This document shows, piece after piece, positions 16,799-24,878 of a DNA stretch of 35,306 nt; position 1 is the first letter of the stretch; every line of letters begins with the position of its first letter. The notes under the pieces were generated by a model. That model was not told the DNA's origin. It saw only the letters and a program-made list of their open reading frames with translations, and searched no databases. Both the position numbers and the translations under genes were made by a program. Source of the stretch: Smithella sp. (GTDB taxonomy: Bacteria; Desulfobacterota; Syntrophia; Syntrophales; Smithellaceae); contig JASEHT010000005.1 of assembly GCA_030018675.1 (NCBI GenBank), positions 1 through 35,306 on the forward strand, given 5' to 3'.

Positions 16799-16827
16799 AG
16801 TATATCAATATGAATTTTATGTGTCAA
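16799..16827 (-). promoter_or_regulatory. Near-consensus sigma70 promoter of the Sel1 cluster
   Basis: Minus-strand TTGACA (16822-16827), exactly 17 bases, TATACT (16799-16804). The start is expected near 16792, ~45 bases before the zinc-ribbon start codon. No terminator is obvious before the giant Sel1 gene. Confidence 0.7.
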
Positions 16828-16904
16828 AGTACTTTATCGATGATTTCATATGGCGGAAATTCACAATAATGTAGTATAAGGAAGACGGGGAGATTTGTAT
16901 ATGT

Positions 16905-18230
16905 ATGGATTCCTATAATGTGGTCATCATCGGTTCCGGTCCCGCCGGTCTGTTCGCGGCCATCGAGCTTGAACGTCTGGGTGTGGACGGTATTGCCGTC
17001 GTGGATCGCAATCCTTATACCGCCGGAGGGTTGTTGAACGACGGGAAACTGAATTTTGATTACCGGATCGGCATTGATCTGGCTGAGCTCCGGATTGACA
17101 TTGAGACCGCGAGGCGGATGATGGAGGAAATCAGGGAGGTCTTTATCCGTTTCCCGAAATGCAGGCAGGTGACCTTCGTTGACCGGAATAAAAAAATCGA
17201 GGCGTTGGGGAATATTGCGAAGGAGAACGGCGCTCAATTCATTGCGCCGGAGCAGTGGCACTGGGGAACGGACAACGGGAAAGCGGTTGTCGATTATCTG
17301 AGAAGCCATCTCCAAAAGACAAAATTCCTGCTGGGAACAACGGTCGATTCCATCGTCTGCCAAAGCAACGGCACGTATCAAGTTTTATGCAGCCAGGGGC
17401 GAAAAAAGAGTCGCTGCGCAGCGAAAATTATCATGGCCGCTCCGGGACGCAGCGGAGCCTATTGGTTCCGTGATCTAGCCACGAAGCTGAAGATTCTTCA
17501 TAATTTCGGTCCGATTGACGTGGGAATCCGAGTCGAACTGAACAGAAAATTCTATGACGATGTGACCGATGTCGTTTACGATCCGAAATTTATTTTCCGT
17601 ACGGCGCGGCACGGCGATAAGGTCAGGACGTTCTGTACCAATCCCGGCGGCCGTGTCCGGCCGGAAGACTATTGCCAATTCAAGCTGGTGAACGGAGATG
17701 CGCTTTCCCGGCGCAAAACGCTCAACACGAATTTCGCCCTGATCAACACCGTTTCCTTGACCGCGCCTTTTTCCGATACCACCGAGTTCGGTCAGATGAT
17801 CGCCAAACAATTTTTCCTGCTGGGGGGAGGCAGGCCGATTGTTCAAAGGGTGGGGGACTTCCGGGAGGGGAGAAGAAGTTCCGCATCGACATTCAACAGC
17901 GCCAGCCGTCATTTCGAGGTGTGCAGGGCAACGTATAACGCGACGCCCGGTGATATCACGCTGGGCTTGCCCGCCCGCATCATCGATAATCTCTGGGAGT
18001 CCCTGAAAAAAATCGACAAGATTGTTCCGGGCATTCTTCACCCGTCCACGCTTCTGTACGCGCCGGAGATAAAATTTTTCGACACGCATTTTATAACGGA
18101 TGAAAATCTGGAAACCAATGTGAAGGGCATCTTTGTGGGCGGCGACGGCGCGGGGAAAAGCCGCGGCATTGTGGGGGCGGGCATTTCAGGAATCATCGCC
18201 GCCCGCGGGATTGCCGGAAAATATTTTTGA
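16905..18230 (+). CDS. FAD-dependent oxidoreductase (COG2509-like)
   Basis: A 441-aa flavoprotein. The N-terminal Rossmann motif (YNVVIIGSGPAGLFAAIELE, residues 4-23) binds FAD. It is followed by GGLLNDGKLNFD, close to the SDGKLN signature of COG2509-type uncharacterised FAD dehydrogenases. The C-terminal FAD-binding segment is GIFVGGDGAGKSRGIVGAGI. The middle has a substrate domain with RTFCTNPGGRV. No NAD-binding second Rossmann motif is obvious. The physiological substrate of this family is not established. The start codon is ATG with GGGGAG upstream, at a rather long ~12-base spacing; an earlier ATG in another frame stops quickly. The gene is monocistronic and divergent from the Sel1 cluster. 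Confidence 0.82.
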   Translation: MDSYNVVIIGSGPAGLFAAIELERLGVDGIAVVDRNPYTAGGLLNDGKLNFDYRIGIDLAELRIDIETARRMMEEIREVFIRFPKCRQVTFVDRNKKIEALGNIAKENGAQFIAPEQWHWGTDNGKAVVDYLRSHLQKTKFLLGTTVDSIVCQSNGTYQVLCSQGRKKSRCAAKIIMAAPGRSGAYWFRDLATKLKILHNFGPIDVGIRVELNRKFYDDVTDVVYDPKFIFRTARHGDKVRTFCTNPGGRVRPEDYCQFKLVNGDALSRRKTLNTNFALINTVSLTAPFSDTTEFGQMIAKQFFLLGGGRPIVQRVGDFREGRRSSASTFNSASRHFEVCRATYNATPGDITLGLPARIIDNLWESLKKIDKIVPGILHPSTLLYAPEIKFFDTHFITDENLETNVKGIFVGGDGAGKSRGIVGAGISGIIAARGIAGKYF

Positions 18231-18324
18231 GTGTTGAAGCCAGTCCGGATTCCTGTCAAGAAGGCGAAGAACCGGACGGCGTCATATCTTTCGCCGAATA
18301 TACGAAACAATTACAAGATGCATT

Positions 18325-18753
18325 TTATTTCGGGCAGTTTCCGATATATTTCCCTTTAATTTTATTGATCATCTGCATTTCCGGCTGACCTTGCATTTTG
18401 AAGGCTGTTTTCGATTCGCCGTTCATCGATTTATCGGTGTAGGTTGTTTTTCCCGTGGTCTTCATCACGCCTTCCTTGCCCCTGCATTCCACGGTATAGG
18501 TTACCGTATTGCCGGTGACTTTCTGGTCTAGGGTTTTGCATTCGTAGTTTTTATCCTTGGTTTGCGGAACAGGATCGTTTCGGGTAATGCATTGACGAAG
18601 TGTCGTGGGAGGCATGGCATAAGGCATCCCCTTAATTTCTGTCTGTGTTGTAATCTCCCATAATCCTTCTTTAAGGTCCGCAAAAGCACCCACCGCCCAT
18701 AACAAGCATAAGGACAGCACAACCGTTGAAACGATTAAATTTTTTTTCATCAT
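18325..18753 (-). CDS. Exported DUF3617 protein
   Basis: A small secreted protein. The start chosen gives MMKKNLIVSTVVLSLCLLWA, placed 6 bases after GGAG; the ORF track start two codons earlier overlaps the ribosome site. Residues 1-26 form a signal peptide ending GAFA. The mature part has the DUF3617 pattern: a LKEGLWEITTQTEIKGMP opening, a short CITRND segment, and a paired-cysteine beta-rich body (YECKTLDQKV, TYTVECRGKEG). Function is unknown for the family. It is convergent with the FAD gene and divergent from tRNA-Gln. A 20-bp palindrome lies ~40 bases upstream of the start and could be an operator. Confidence 0.8.
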   Translation of the reverse strand: MMKKNLIVSTVVLSLCLLWAVGAFADLKEGLWEITTQTEIKGMPYAMPPTTLRQCITRNDPVPQTKDKNYECKTLDQKVTGNTVTYTVECRGKEGVMKTTGKTTYTDKSMNGESKTAFKMQGQPEMQMINKIKGKYIGNCPK

Positions 18754-18790
18754 AGCCATCTCCTTTTGTCTTTGCCGGATTACTTTTCCG

Positions 18791-18810
18791 AAAGTTCAAG
18801 GTTGAACTTT
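18791..18810. promoter_or_regulatory. 20-bp palindrome, probable operator
   Basis: AAAGTTCAA-GG-TTGAACTTT is a perfect 9-bp inverted repeat with a 2-base centre. It sits between the DUF3617 start and the tRNA-Gln promoter, 13 bases before the tRNA -35 box. The form suits a dimeric repressor site. Confidence 0.5.
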
Positions 18811-18823
18811 TCAAGAAAAATTG

Positions 18824-18852
18824 TTGACATAAAAAATCAATCGCATTATATT
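18824..18852 (+). promoter_or_regulatory. sigma70 promoter of tRNA-Gln
   Basis: TTGACA (18824-18829), exactly 17 bases, TATATT (18847-18852). The A/T-rich bases upstream could act as an UP element. The start is expected near 18859, giving a ~60-base 5' leader before the tRNA. Confidence 0.75.
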
Positions 18853-18919
18853 CACGCCGCCCGAAGGTTGGCGCATCACTGAAGAGATCGAATTGACGGT
18901 GATTTTAAAAATGTCTTAC

Positions 18920-18993
18920 TGGGGAATCGTTCAATGGTAGGACAACGGACTCTGACTCCGTTTATTAAGGTTCGAATCCTTATTCCCCAGCCA
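18920..18993 (+). tRNA. tRNA-Gln (anticodon CTG)
   Basis: A complete cloverleaf. The acceptor stem TGGGGAA pairs with TTCCCCA, followed by discriminator G and an encoded CCA (18991-18993). The D arm is GTTC...GGAC. The anticodon arm ACGGA-CTCTGAC-TCCGT puts CTG at positions 34-36, reading CAG (Gln). The T arm is TAAGG-TTCGAAT-CCTTA. The weak first acceptor position (T with A) is typical of glutamine tRNA. It faces glnS across a shared terminator. Confidence 0.95.
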
Positions 18994-18999
18994 ATAAAT

Positions 19000-19035
19000 A
19001 AAAAAAGGATTCTCTGCCCTGAGAGTCCTTTTTTT
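19000..19035. terminator. Bidirectional terminator between tRNA-Gln and glnS
   Basis: Seven A, GGATTCTC, a TGCCCT loop, GAGAGTCC, seven T. The 8-bp stem (one G-U) is flanked by A and T runs, so it can end both the rightward tRNA transcript and the leftward glnS transcript. Confidence 0.85.
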
Positions 19036-19045
19036 ATCCGATCTT

Positions 19046-20737
19046 TTATCCCTTGTCTCCCCCGGCGATTTTTGCCCATGAATCACGCAGGGCGACAACA
19101 CGGTTGAAGACAAGTTTTTCCGTTTTCGAATCCTTGGTGTCCACGCAAAAATATCCCAATCGTTCAAACTGATGTTGGCTTCCCGGCTTCGCTTGTTGCA
19201 GGCTTTGCTCGACAAAGCAGCCGGTCAGGGTTTCCAACGAATCCGGGTTTAGATAGCCGAGAAAATCTTCCTCGCTTCCGGGATTTTCGATCTTAAACAG
19301 CCTGTCGTACAGCCGCACCTCGGCTGGTGCGCAATGTTCGGCCGATAACCAGTGAATCACGCCCGGCACCTTGCGTCCGTCCGCGGGCGGCGCGTTGCGT
19401 GTCTGCGGGTCATAGGTGCAATGCAATTCCACGACGTCGCCGGTGCGTTCGTCTTTTACCATGCTTTCAAATTTTATAATGTAAGCGTTTCGGAGACGGA
19501 CTTCACGCCCCGGACCCAAACGATGATATTTTTTCGGCGGGTCTTCCATAAAATCTTCGCGCTCGATATATAATTCTCTGGAGAAAGACACTTTTCTCGT
19601 GCCCATATCGGGATTTTGCGGATGATTGGCGCATTCGAACTGTTCCGTCTTATCTTCGGGATAATTGTCGATCACAACGCGCAGGGGGCGCAAAACACAC
19701 ATGGTTCTGGGTGCGTGTTCGTTGAGATCCTCGCGTACGCAATGTTCCAGCAGCGCCACATCAATCAGATTATCGTTTTTAGCAACGCCGATTTGGACGC
19801 AGAAATTCCGGATGGCCTCCGGCGTATAACCCCGACGGCGCATTCCCGTCACGGTCGGCATGCGCGGATCGTCCCATCCCTGCACATATTCTTTGTTAAC
19901 CAATTCGATGAGGCGACGCTTGCTTAGGACCGTGTAGCTCAAATTCAGACGCGCGAATTCAATCTGCCGGGGACGCGGGCCGGTGATCAGCCGCTCCACG
20001 ATCCAGTCATACAGGGGCCGGTTGTTTTCGAACTCCAGTGTGCAGATCGAATGCGTGATGCCTTCCAGCGCGTCGGAGAGGCAGTGGGCGAAATCATACA
20101 TCGGATAAATGACCCAATTTGTTCCTGTGCGGTAATGCGGTTCCCGTTTGATTCGGTAGATAACAGGGTCGCGCATGACAATGTTGGCCGAGGCCATGTC
20201 AATCTTCGCGCGCAGAGTATGAGCGCCGTCGGCGAATTCGCCTAACCGCATGCGTTGGAACATGTCCAAATTTTCTTCCACGGAGCGGTTACGGTAAGGA
20301 CTGTCTTTCCCCGGTTCGGTAAACGTGCCGCGCTGTTCCCTGACTTCATCCGGCGTCAGGCTGCAAATATAGGCGTTGCCGGATTTGATAAGTTCAACAG
20401 CAAACTGATATAGTCTTTCAAAATAGTCCGAAGCGTAAAAAAGACGATCATCCCAGTCGAGACCCAGCCAGCGGATATCGTTGATGATGGATTGCACGAA
20501 TTCCATGGATTCGCCTGCCGGGTCGGTATCGTCCAGCCTCAAATTGCAGGTTCCTTTATACTGGGCGGCAATGCCGAAATTGAGGCATACGGATTTGGCG
20601 TGTCCGATATGGATATAACCGTTCGGTTCCGGCGGAAAACGGGTGGCGACTTTTCCATCATTCTTGCCGGTTTGCAGGTCATGATCAATCATGTCGCGGA
20701 TAAAATCGGTCGGATGTGATGCTGTATCAGGTGACAT
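19046..20737 (-). CDS. glnS: Glutaminyl-tRNA synthetase
   Basis: Class I aminoacyl-tRNA synthetase that charges tRNA-Gln with glutamine. The HIGH region is [16 protein letters not shown] and the KMSKS-equivalent is VLSKRRL; both are diagnostic for GlnRS. The catalytic domain is followed by the beta-barrel anticodon-binding domains (for example [20 protein letters not shown] and [14 protein letters not shown]). Length is 563 aa when started at [12 protein letters not shown], close to the usual ~554; this start has AAGGAG 11 bases upstream, and the ORF track start adds 23 unsupported residues. Many bacteria lack GlnRS and use the GluRS/GatCAB route, so its presence means direct charging. It converges on the tRNA-Gln gene and shares a terminator with it. 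Confidence 0.95.
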   Translation of the reverse strand: MSPDTASHPTDFIRDMIDHDLQTGKNDGKVATRFPPEPNGYIHIGHAKSVCLNFGIAAQYKGTCNLRLDDTDPAGESMEFVQSIINDIRWLGLDWDDRLFYASDYFERLYQFAVELIKSGNAYICSLTPDEVREQRGTFTEPGKDSPYRNRSVEENLDMFQRMRLGEFADGAHTLRAKIDMASANIVMRDPVIYRIKREPHYRTGTNWVIYPMYDFAHCLSDALEGITHSICTLEFENNRPLYDWIVERLITGPRPRQIEFARLNLSYTVLSKRRLIELVNKEYVQGWDDPRMPTVTGMRRRGYTPEAIRNFCVQIGVAKNDNLIDVALLEHCVREDLNEHAPRTMCVLRPLRVVIDNYPEDKTEQFECANHPQNPDMGTRKVSFSRELYIEREDFMEDPPKKYHRLGPGREVRLRNAYIIKFESMVKDERTGDVVELHCTYDPQTRNAPPADGRKVPGVIHWLSAEHCAPAEVRLYDRLFKIENPGSEEDFLGYLNPDSLETLTGCFVEQSLQQAKPGSQHQFERLGYFCVDTKDSKTEKLVFNRVVALRDSWAKIAGGDKG

Positions 20738-20859
20738 TTTTTTATAAACTCCTTGAATCGCATGAAATGCAGGCTGAAACCTATAATATTCATTAAAATA
20801 TATCAAGGGCTGAACTGCGGCATGATTTGCGGGCCGGGTCGATAGGGCCTATAAAAAAC

Positions 20860-20888
20860 TTGAGTGCGGTTTGGGGTCGTGGTATTAG
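20860..20888 (+). promoter_or_regulatory. Possible promoter of the exonuclease III gene
   Basis: TTGAGT (20860-20865), 17 bases, TATTAG (20883-20888). It would start transcription near 20895, ~25 bases before the TTG start. Confidence 0.4.
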
Positions 20889-20920
20889 GGGTGGCTAAAT
20901 GAAAGAAGGCGGCGCTTGAT

Positions 20921-21688
20921 TTGAAGATTGCAACCTACAATGTAAATTCCATCCGTTCCCGGATGCATATCGTCTTGCCGTGGTTGCAAGCCAACCGTCC
21001 AGATTTTTTATGCATGCAGGAGACCAAAGTTGCCGATGATATCTTTCCAGCGGCGGAGTTTGAAAAGCTGGGCTACCACGCGGTTTTCAGAGGCGAGAAG
21101 CAATATAAGGGCGTGGCCATAGTCTCGAAAATCAAACCGCAGGACGTTGTCCACGGTTTCGACAGCGAGCCGGCCGATGCCGACCGCATGATTATCGCGC
21201 GCTACAGTGATCTGACCATCATCAACACGTATGTACCGCAGGGCCAGGAGATGGACAGCCCGCAGTTTGCTTACAAACTGGAATGGTTCGCCCGCTTCCG
21301 AAGATATCTGAAAAAAAATTTTCAGCCCGGACAAAATATCATCTGGTGCGGCGATTTCAATGTCGCTCCGGAAGACATGGATGTGCACGACCCGAAAAGA
21401 CTGTTGGGCCACGTTTGTTTTAATCCTGAAATCTGGAAAGCTTACGAAGAAGCCAGGGCATTCGGTTTCACCGATGTGTTGCGTCTGCATCACCCCGGTG
21501 TCGCGGGCCTCTACACGTTTTATGATTATCGCGTAAAAGATTCGGTGAAACGCAAACTAGGCTGGCGCGTTGACCATATTCTGGCGACAAAATCTCTGGC
21601 GGCGAAATCGAAGAGTTGCACGATCGATCTGGAGTCGAGGCTCGCGGAAAAACCCTCCGATCATGTTATTGTTTCCGCGCAGTGGTAG
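20921..21688 (+). CDS. xthA: Exodeoxyribonuclease III
   Basis: A DNA-repair enzyme of the exonuclease III/AP endonuclease family, which cleaves at abasic sites and degrades one strand 3'-5'. At 255 aa it is of normal length. Catalytic motifs are present in order: YNVNSIRSR (Asn), MQETKV (catalytic Glu), IIWCGDFNVAPEDMDVHDP (Asp/Asn pair), GWRVDHILAT (Asp) and KPSDHVIV (Asp/His). The start codon is TTG, because no in-frame ATG fits the conserved KIATYNVNSIR opening; the ribosome site is weak. It is divergent from glnS and ends 11 bases before the GAF/DUF484-like gene, so the two are probably co-transcribed. Confidence 0.93.
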   Translation: MKIATYNVNSIRSRMHIVLPWLQANRPDFLCMQETKVADDIFPAAEFEKLGYHAVFRGEKQYKGVAIVSKIKPQDVVHGFDSEPADADRMIIARYSDLTIINTYVPQGQEMDSPQFAYKLEWFARFRRYLKKNFQPGQNIIWCGDFNVAPEDMDVHDPKRLLGHVCFNPEIWKAYEEARAFGFTDVLRLHHPGVAGLYTFYDYRVKDSVKRKLGWRVDHILATKSLAAKSKSCTIDLESRLAEKPSDHVIVSAQW

Positions 21689-21699
21689 GGGAGAGAATA

Positions 21700-22212
21700 A
21701 TGAAAAAGAAAGAAAATCTTGAACATATCAACAGCAAGATATCGTCCGGTTTTGAAAAAATTGAAAGAAAGCTGCTCGAGGCAAAAAATGTTGCCGGGCT
21801 TTTTGAGATTCTCTTCGAAGAAATAGAAAAGGAATTCCAGGTTCCTTTTGTGTGGCTGACGCTATCGGATAACGCCAAAGCATTGCCCGTGGCCGAGGCG
21901 CTGAAGTCTTCAGAAGCATTAAAGGAAAGATTGAATCTGATAAAACAGGAAAAATTTCAGGAAATATTTTATTCCGGCCTGAAACCGATTCTGGTCAATA
22001 AAAATTTGAAACCGTATTATAAATTGTTTCCGGCCAATCAGAAATATTTTGTCAAGTCCATGGCGATGGTTCCTTTTAAAATTAAAGGAGAAGTCGCCGC
22101 GTGCTGGAATAACGGCGATTCGGATCAAAGCCGTTACGCTCCGGACATGGAAACAAGCCTTCTGCAAAAACTTTCCCACGCAGTGTCCAAGCGGCTGGAC
22201 GATCTTATTTAG
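21700..22212 (+). CDS. GAF/DUF484-like protein
   Basis: A 170-aa soluble protein when begun at MKKKENLEHINSKISSGFEK, which follows GGGGAGAG; the ORF track start lies inside the exonuclease III gene and is not supported. An N-terminal helix or coil (~1-30) precedes a single GAF-like sensor fold: LFEILFEEIEKEFQVPFVWL, then KPILVNKNLKPYYKLFPANQ and KSMAMVPFKIKGEVAACWNN, with a final helix LLQKLSHAVSKRLDDL. The arrangement resembles DUF484 proteins, but the match is from memory only. No output domain is present. Its ligand and its relation to exonuclease III are unknown. Confidence 0.7.
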   Translation: MKKKENLEHINSKISSGFEKIERKLLEAKNVAGLFEILFEEIEKEFQVPFVWLTLSDNAKALPVAEALKSSEALKERLNLIKQEKFQEIFYSGLKPILVNKNLKPYYKLFPANQKYFVKSMAMVPFKIKGEVAACWNNGDSDQSRYAPDMETSLLQKLSHAVSKRLDDLI

Positions 22213-22232
22213 AAATTAAAAGCGAACCCCAA

Positions 22233-22262
22233 AAGGCCCCCGTAAACTTTTACAGGGGCCTT
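22233..22262. terminator. Strong bidirectional terminator hairpin
   Basis: AAGGCCCC-C-GTAA-ACTT-TTAC-A-GGGGCCTT forms a ~12-bp stem with one C/A mismatch. It separates the convergent GAF-like and small membrane genes. The TTTT tract is better on the minus strand, so it mainly ends the leftward gene. Confidence 0.7.
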
Positions 22263-22291
22263 CAAAGGTATATCTTTAGAAGGGAGAAGAA

Positions 22292-22567
22292 TTAGAGAAT
22301 AAAATTTTTCAGCGCGTCAGCAACCGGTACCGTAAAGATGGATACCAGAAGCGCGTAAAGCGCGAACGAGCCGATGGCTTCGCTCAAATACAATTTGTTA
22401 TATTTTCTTTTCAACGAAATGATAATCAAGCCCCCGATAATTAAACAACCGAGATGAAAGAACGGGAAATTGGTGTTTCCGGTAACACTGAGTTCGGCAT
22501 AGCTGAAGGAAGCTGTTACCAAAACCACAAAAGCGGTCAAAAGAGTTATCTGTATCATTTTCTTCAT
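22292..22567 (-). CDS. Small membrane protein of unknown function
   Basis: A 91-aa protein with three hydrophobic stretches: a signal-like segment (MKKMIQITLLTAFVVLVTAS, probably cleaved after FSYA), a second at ~38-52 (HLGCLIIGGLIIISLK) and a third at ~66-88. A short basic patch (KRKYNK) lies between the last two. I do not recognise the family. GGGAG lies 12 bases upstream of ATG. It is convergent with the GAF-like gene, sharing the terminator, and divergent from the TetR gene across a 341-base AT-rich gap. Confidence 0.65.
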   Translation of the reverse strand: MKKMIQITLLTAFVVLVTASFSYAELSVTGNTNFPFFHLGCLIIGGLIIISLKRKYNKLYLSEAIGSFALYALLVSIFTVPVADALKNFIL

Positions 22568-22908
22568 GAATTTCTTAATCTCCCATTCCCAAAATTTACA
22601 ACTATTTATAATATTTAATGAAATAATTATGCCATAATATTATAAGGGCGAATAATATTTTATAAGTATCTAATAATATGAAATTAATTATGAAAGATAC
22701 CCTGATTATTTGCGGACAGACAGCCATTGAAAATGACCGGGAGTTTAAAGAAATGTTAAATGAATCGAATAAATAGAAAAAAACATCAAATGAAAATATA
22801 TGATTAAAGAATCGAATTTCTGAATATTTTTGCTTGACAAGCAACGATTATTCTATGAATGAATAATGATTCAAATAATAAACAATAATTCAAAAGTCCA
22901 ATTTTTTT
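22568..22908. other. AT-rich divergent regulatory region
   Basis: A 341-base, very AT-rich gap between the small membrane gene and the TetR gene. It holds the inverted repeat listed at 22847-22867 and many TATAAT-like strings. A 32-codon ORF (22678-22776) has no ribosome site and I do not call it. Confidence 0.6.
22834..22867 (+). promoter_or_regulatory. Promoter/operator region of the TetR efflux operon
   Basis: A perfect -35 box (TTGACA, 22834-22839) is followed by ATTATTC-N7-GAATAAT (22847-22853 and 22861-22867), a perfect 7-bp inverted repeat lying where RNA polymerase would bind. A third related half-site, AATAATTC, lies just downstream. The -10 box is unclear. This is a good candidate for TetR autoregulation. 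Confidence 0.5.
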
Positions 22909-23532
22909 ATGATGGAAAGACTGGAAAGAAAAGAACGCGAATTTAACAGACGACGGGCGGAAATTCTGGACAAGGCTGAAAAGATTTTTTCCCTGAAAGG
23001 TTTTCATAATGTTAAAATGGCGGACATTGCAAATGCGTCCGGTTTTTCGGTAGGTTCTCTCTATCAGTTTTTTAAGGGCAAGGAGAATCTTTATGCGACC
23101 ATGATCACGGAAAAACTGGATTTAATGTATTCCCGGGTCCGAAACGCAACTGATTCAGCCGGAAGCGTGATTGAAAAAATAGATGCGTTGATCTATTCTA
23201 CATTAATGTTTGCGCAAGAGAATCCCGAGTTCTGCCGGTTGTTTGTCAGGGGCGAAAGCGCTGCCTTATCCGAAGCGATGACACGACTTCGCCAACAGCT
23301 GATTGATGGTTATTTCGAACATATAACTTTTATCGAAAACTTACTGAAAGAGGGGATCGAAATAGGTCTTTTGAAAAAATTGCCCTCGCGGGATATGGCG
23401 CAGGCGTTGTTCAATTTGATCAGGACGTCCTTGATTGAATGGATGCTGGATTCAACCAAGGAATCCCCGTGTTCCAAGAAAGATTTCATCATGGAAATAT
23501 TTCTCAACGGAGCCCGAAACCATGAAAAATAA
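22909..23532 (+). CDS. TetR-family transcriptional repressor
   Basis: A 207-aa regulator. The N-terminal helix-turn-helix is clear (KAEKIFSLKGFHNVKMADIA, then SGFSVGSLYQFFKGKENLYA, ending at ~62). The C-terminal ligand and dimer domain is helical and of normal length. TetR proteins next to RND pumps usually repress them and release DNA on binding a pump substrate. The start could be either of two consecutive ATGs, and no strong ribosome site is seen. It overlaps the first outer-membrane factor gene by 11 bases, so it is the first gene of the efflux operon and probably controls it together with itself. The inverted repeat just upstream is the likely operator. Confidence 0.9.
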   Translation: MMERLERKEREFNRRRAEILDKAEKIFSLKGFHNVKMADIANASGFSVGSLYQFFKGKENLYATMITEKLDLMYSRVRNATDSAGSVIEKIDALIYSTLMFAQENPEFCRLFVRGESAALSEAMTRLRQQLIDGYFEHITFIENLLKEGIEIGLLKKLPSRDMAQALFNLIRTSLIEWMLDSTKESPCSKKDFIMEIFLNGARNHEK

Positions 23533-24838
23533 AATAAGCATTATTGTTTTAGTCTTGCTGATCTTTCTCGTTTCTACCGGTAACATTTGTGCACAGTCCG
23601 CGCTGACCCTTGATGAGAGTATTGACATTGCCCTCAAAAACAGTTCGCTCATTACTATTGCCAAGGAAGGTTCGAAGAGCGCTACGGCGCAGAAAAAAGA
23701 GGCCTTTACCGGCTTTCTGCCGAAATTAAGCACCTCTTACAGTTATACGCGTCTGAATGAGGAGCCTTTCGTTTTGCTTCCTTTCCCGCCAGGCGAAATT
23801 TTGACCGGAACAAAGGATAATTATAACTGGAACATTGAAGCAAAACAGCCGCTTTTTACCGGGGGCGGAATTCTGGCCAATTATCAGGCCAGCAGCATCG
23901 GCGAAAGCATCGCTCATTTGGAGGAAACAGCACGCTATCAAGACGTGGTCCAGGATGTTAAAATCGCTTATTTCAATATTCTAAAAGCGCAGAGAATAAG
24001 CGATGTCGCACAGCAGTCTGTTGAAATGCTCAAGGCACACCGTGATGTTGCCGATAATTATTTCAATGTAGGAATGATTCCTAAAAATGATCTTTTGCGC
24101 GCTGAAGTCGAACTGGCCAATGGGAAACAGGCGCTTATCCGGACTAAAAACGCCGTTCAACTGGCCGAGTCGCGCTTCAATACCATTCTTAAAAGAGAAA
24201 TTTTGACACCCGTGGAAATTGTTGATGTGCTGAATTACGAACCATTCGATAAATCCTTTGAAGAGTGTCTGAACATCGCCAGACAGACCCGACCGGAATT
24301 GAAAATATCATCGCTCCAGTCTCAACAGGCCGGAAAAATGGTTCGGGCCGCGCAAAGTGAGTTTTTCCCCTACGTCAGCCTCGTCGGCAATTATACACGC
24401 TTCGGAGATGACCCTTCCGTTTCCGGCAGTGATTACAAGGATATGGAAAGCTGGCAGGTCATGGCGGTGGCCAGCTGGAATTTCTGGGAATGGGGGAAAA
24501 CCAAATTTCGAGTTGATGCCAGCAGAGCCAGGGAAAATATGGCCATGGAGGCCTCGCGTGAATTGAACGACCGGGTTGCTCTGGAAATCAAAAACGCTTT
24601 TCTGATGCTTCAGGAGGCTGAAAGCCAAATAGCCGTTTCGCAGAAACTGATTGAGCAGGCTGAAGAAAATTTCCGCATTTCCGAAGAACGGTACAAGGAA
24701 AGTGTAGCCACGTCCACGGAAGTTCTGGAAGCGCAAACCCTGCTGACAAAGGCCAAGTCGGAATACGCCAACGCCCTCGGTGATTTCAATATCAATTATG
24801 CTCGTTTGCAGAGGGCTATGGGAAATATATGGCCGTAA
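23522..24838 (+). CDS. TolC-family outer-membrane factor (first copy)
   Basis: A 438-aa outer-membrane efflux channel. The start is the ATG overlapping the TetR stop (MKNKISIIVLVLLIFLVSTG); the longer ORF track start lies inside TetR. A signal peptide (residues 1-24) is followed by an OEP domain with its internal two-fold repeat: LDESIDIALKNSSLITIAKE opening, FTGFLPKLSTSYSYTRL, and in the second half AAQSEFFPYVSLVGNYTRFG and ATSTEVLEAQTLLTKAKSEY. Three such chains form the channel of a tripartite pump. Codon overlap with tetR suggests coupling. It is followed after 40 bases by a second gene of the same family and of the same length. Confidence 0.9.
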   Translation: MKNKISIIVLVLLIFLVSTGNICAQSALTLDESIDIALKNSSLITIAKEGSKSATAQKKEAFTGFLPKLSTSYSYTRLNEEPFVLLPFPPGEILTGTKDNYNWNIEAKQPLFTGGGILANYQASSIGESIAHLEETARYQDVVQDVKIAYFNILKAQRISDVAQQSVEMLKAHRDVADNYFNVGMIPKNDLLRAEVELANGKQALIRTKNAVQLAESRFNTILKREILTPVEIVDVLNYEPFDKSFEECLNIARQTRPELKISSLQSQQAGKMVRAAQSEFFPYVSLVGNYTRFGDDPSVSGSDYKDMESWQVMAVASWNFWEWGKTKFRVDASRARENMAMEASRELNDRVALEIKNAFLMLQEAESQIAVSQKLIEQAEENFRISEERYKESVATSTEVLEAQTLLTKAKSEYANALGDFNINYARLQRAMGNIWP

Positions 24839-24878
24839 ATTTGTTGTTGGATACAAGTCCGGATGAAAGGATAAAAGA

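Noticed and set aside
22678-22776. 32-codon ORF (MKLIMKDTLIICGQTAIEND...) upstream of tetR
   Set aside because: No ribosome site; lies in an AT-rich control region; could be a gene fragment but nothing supports it.
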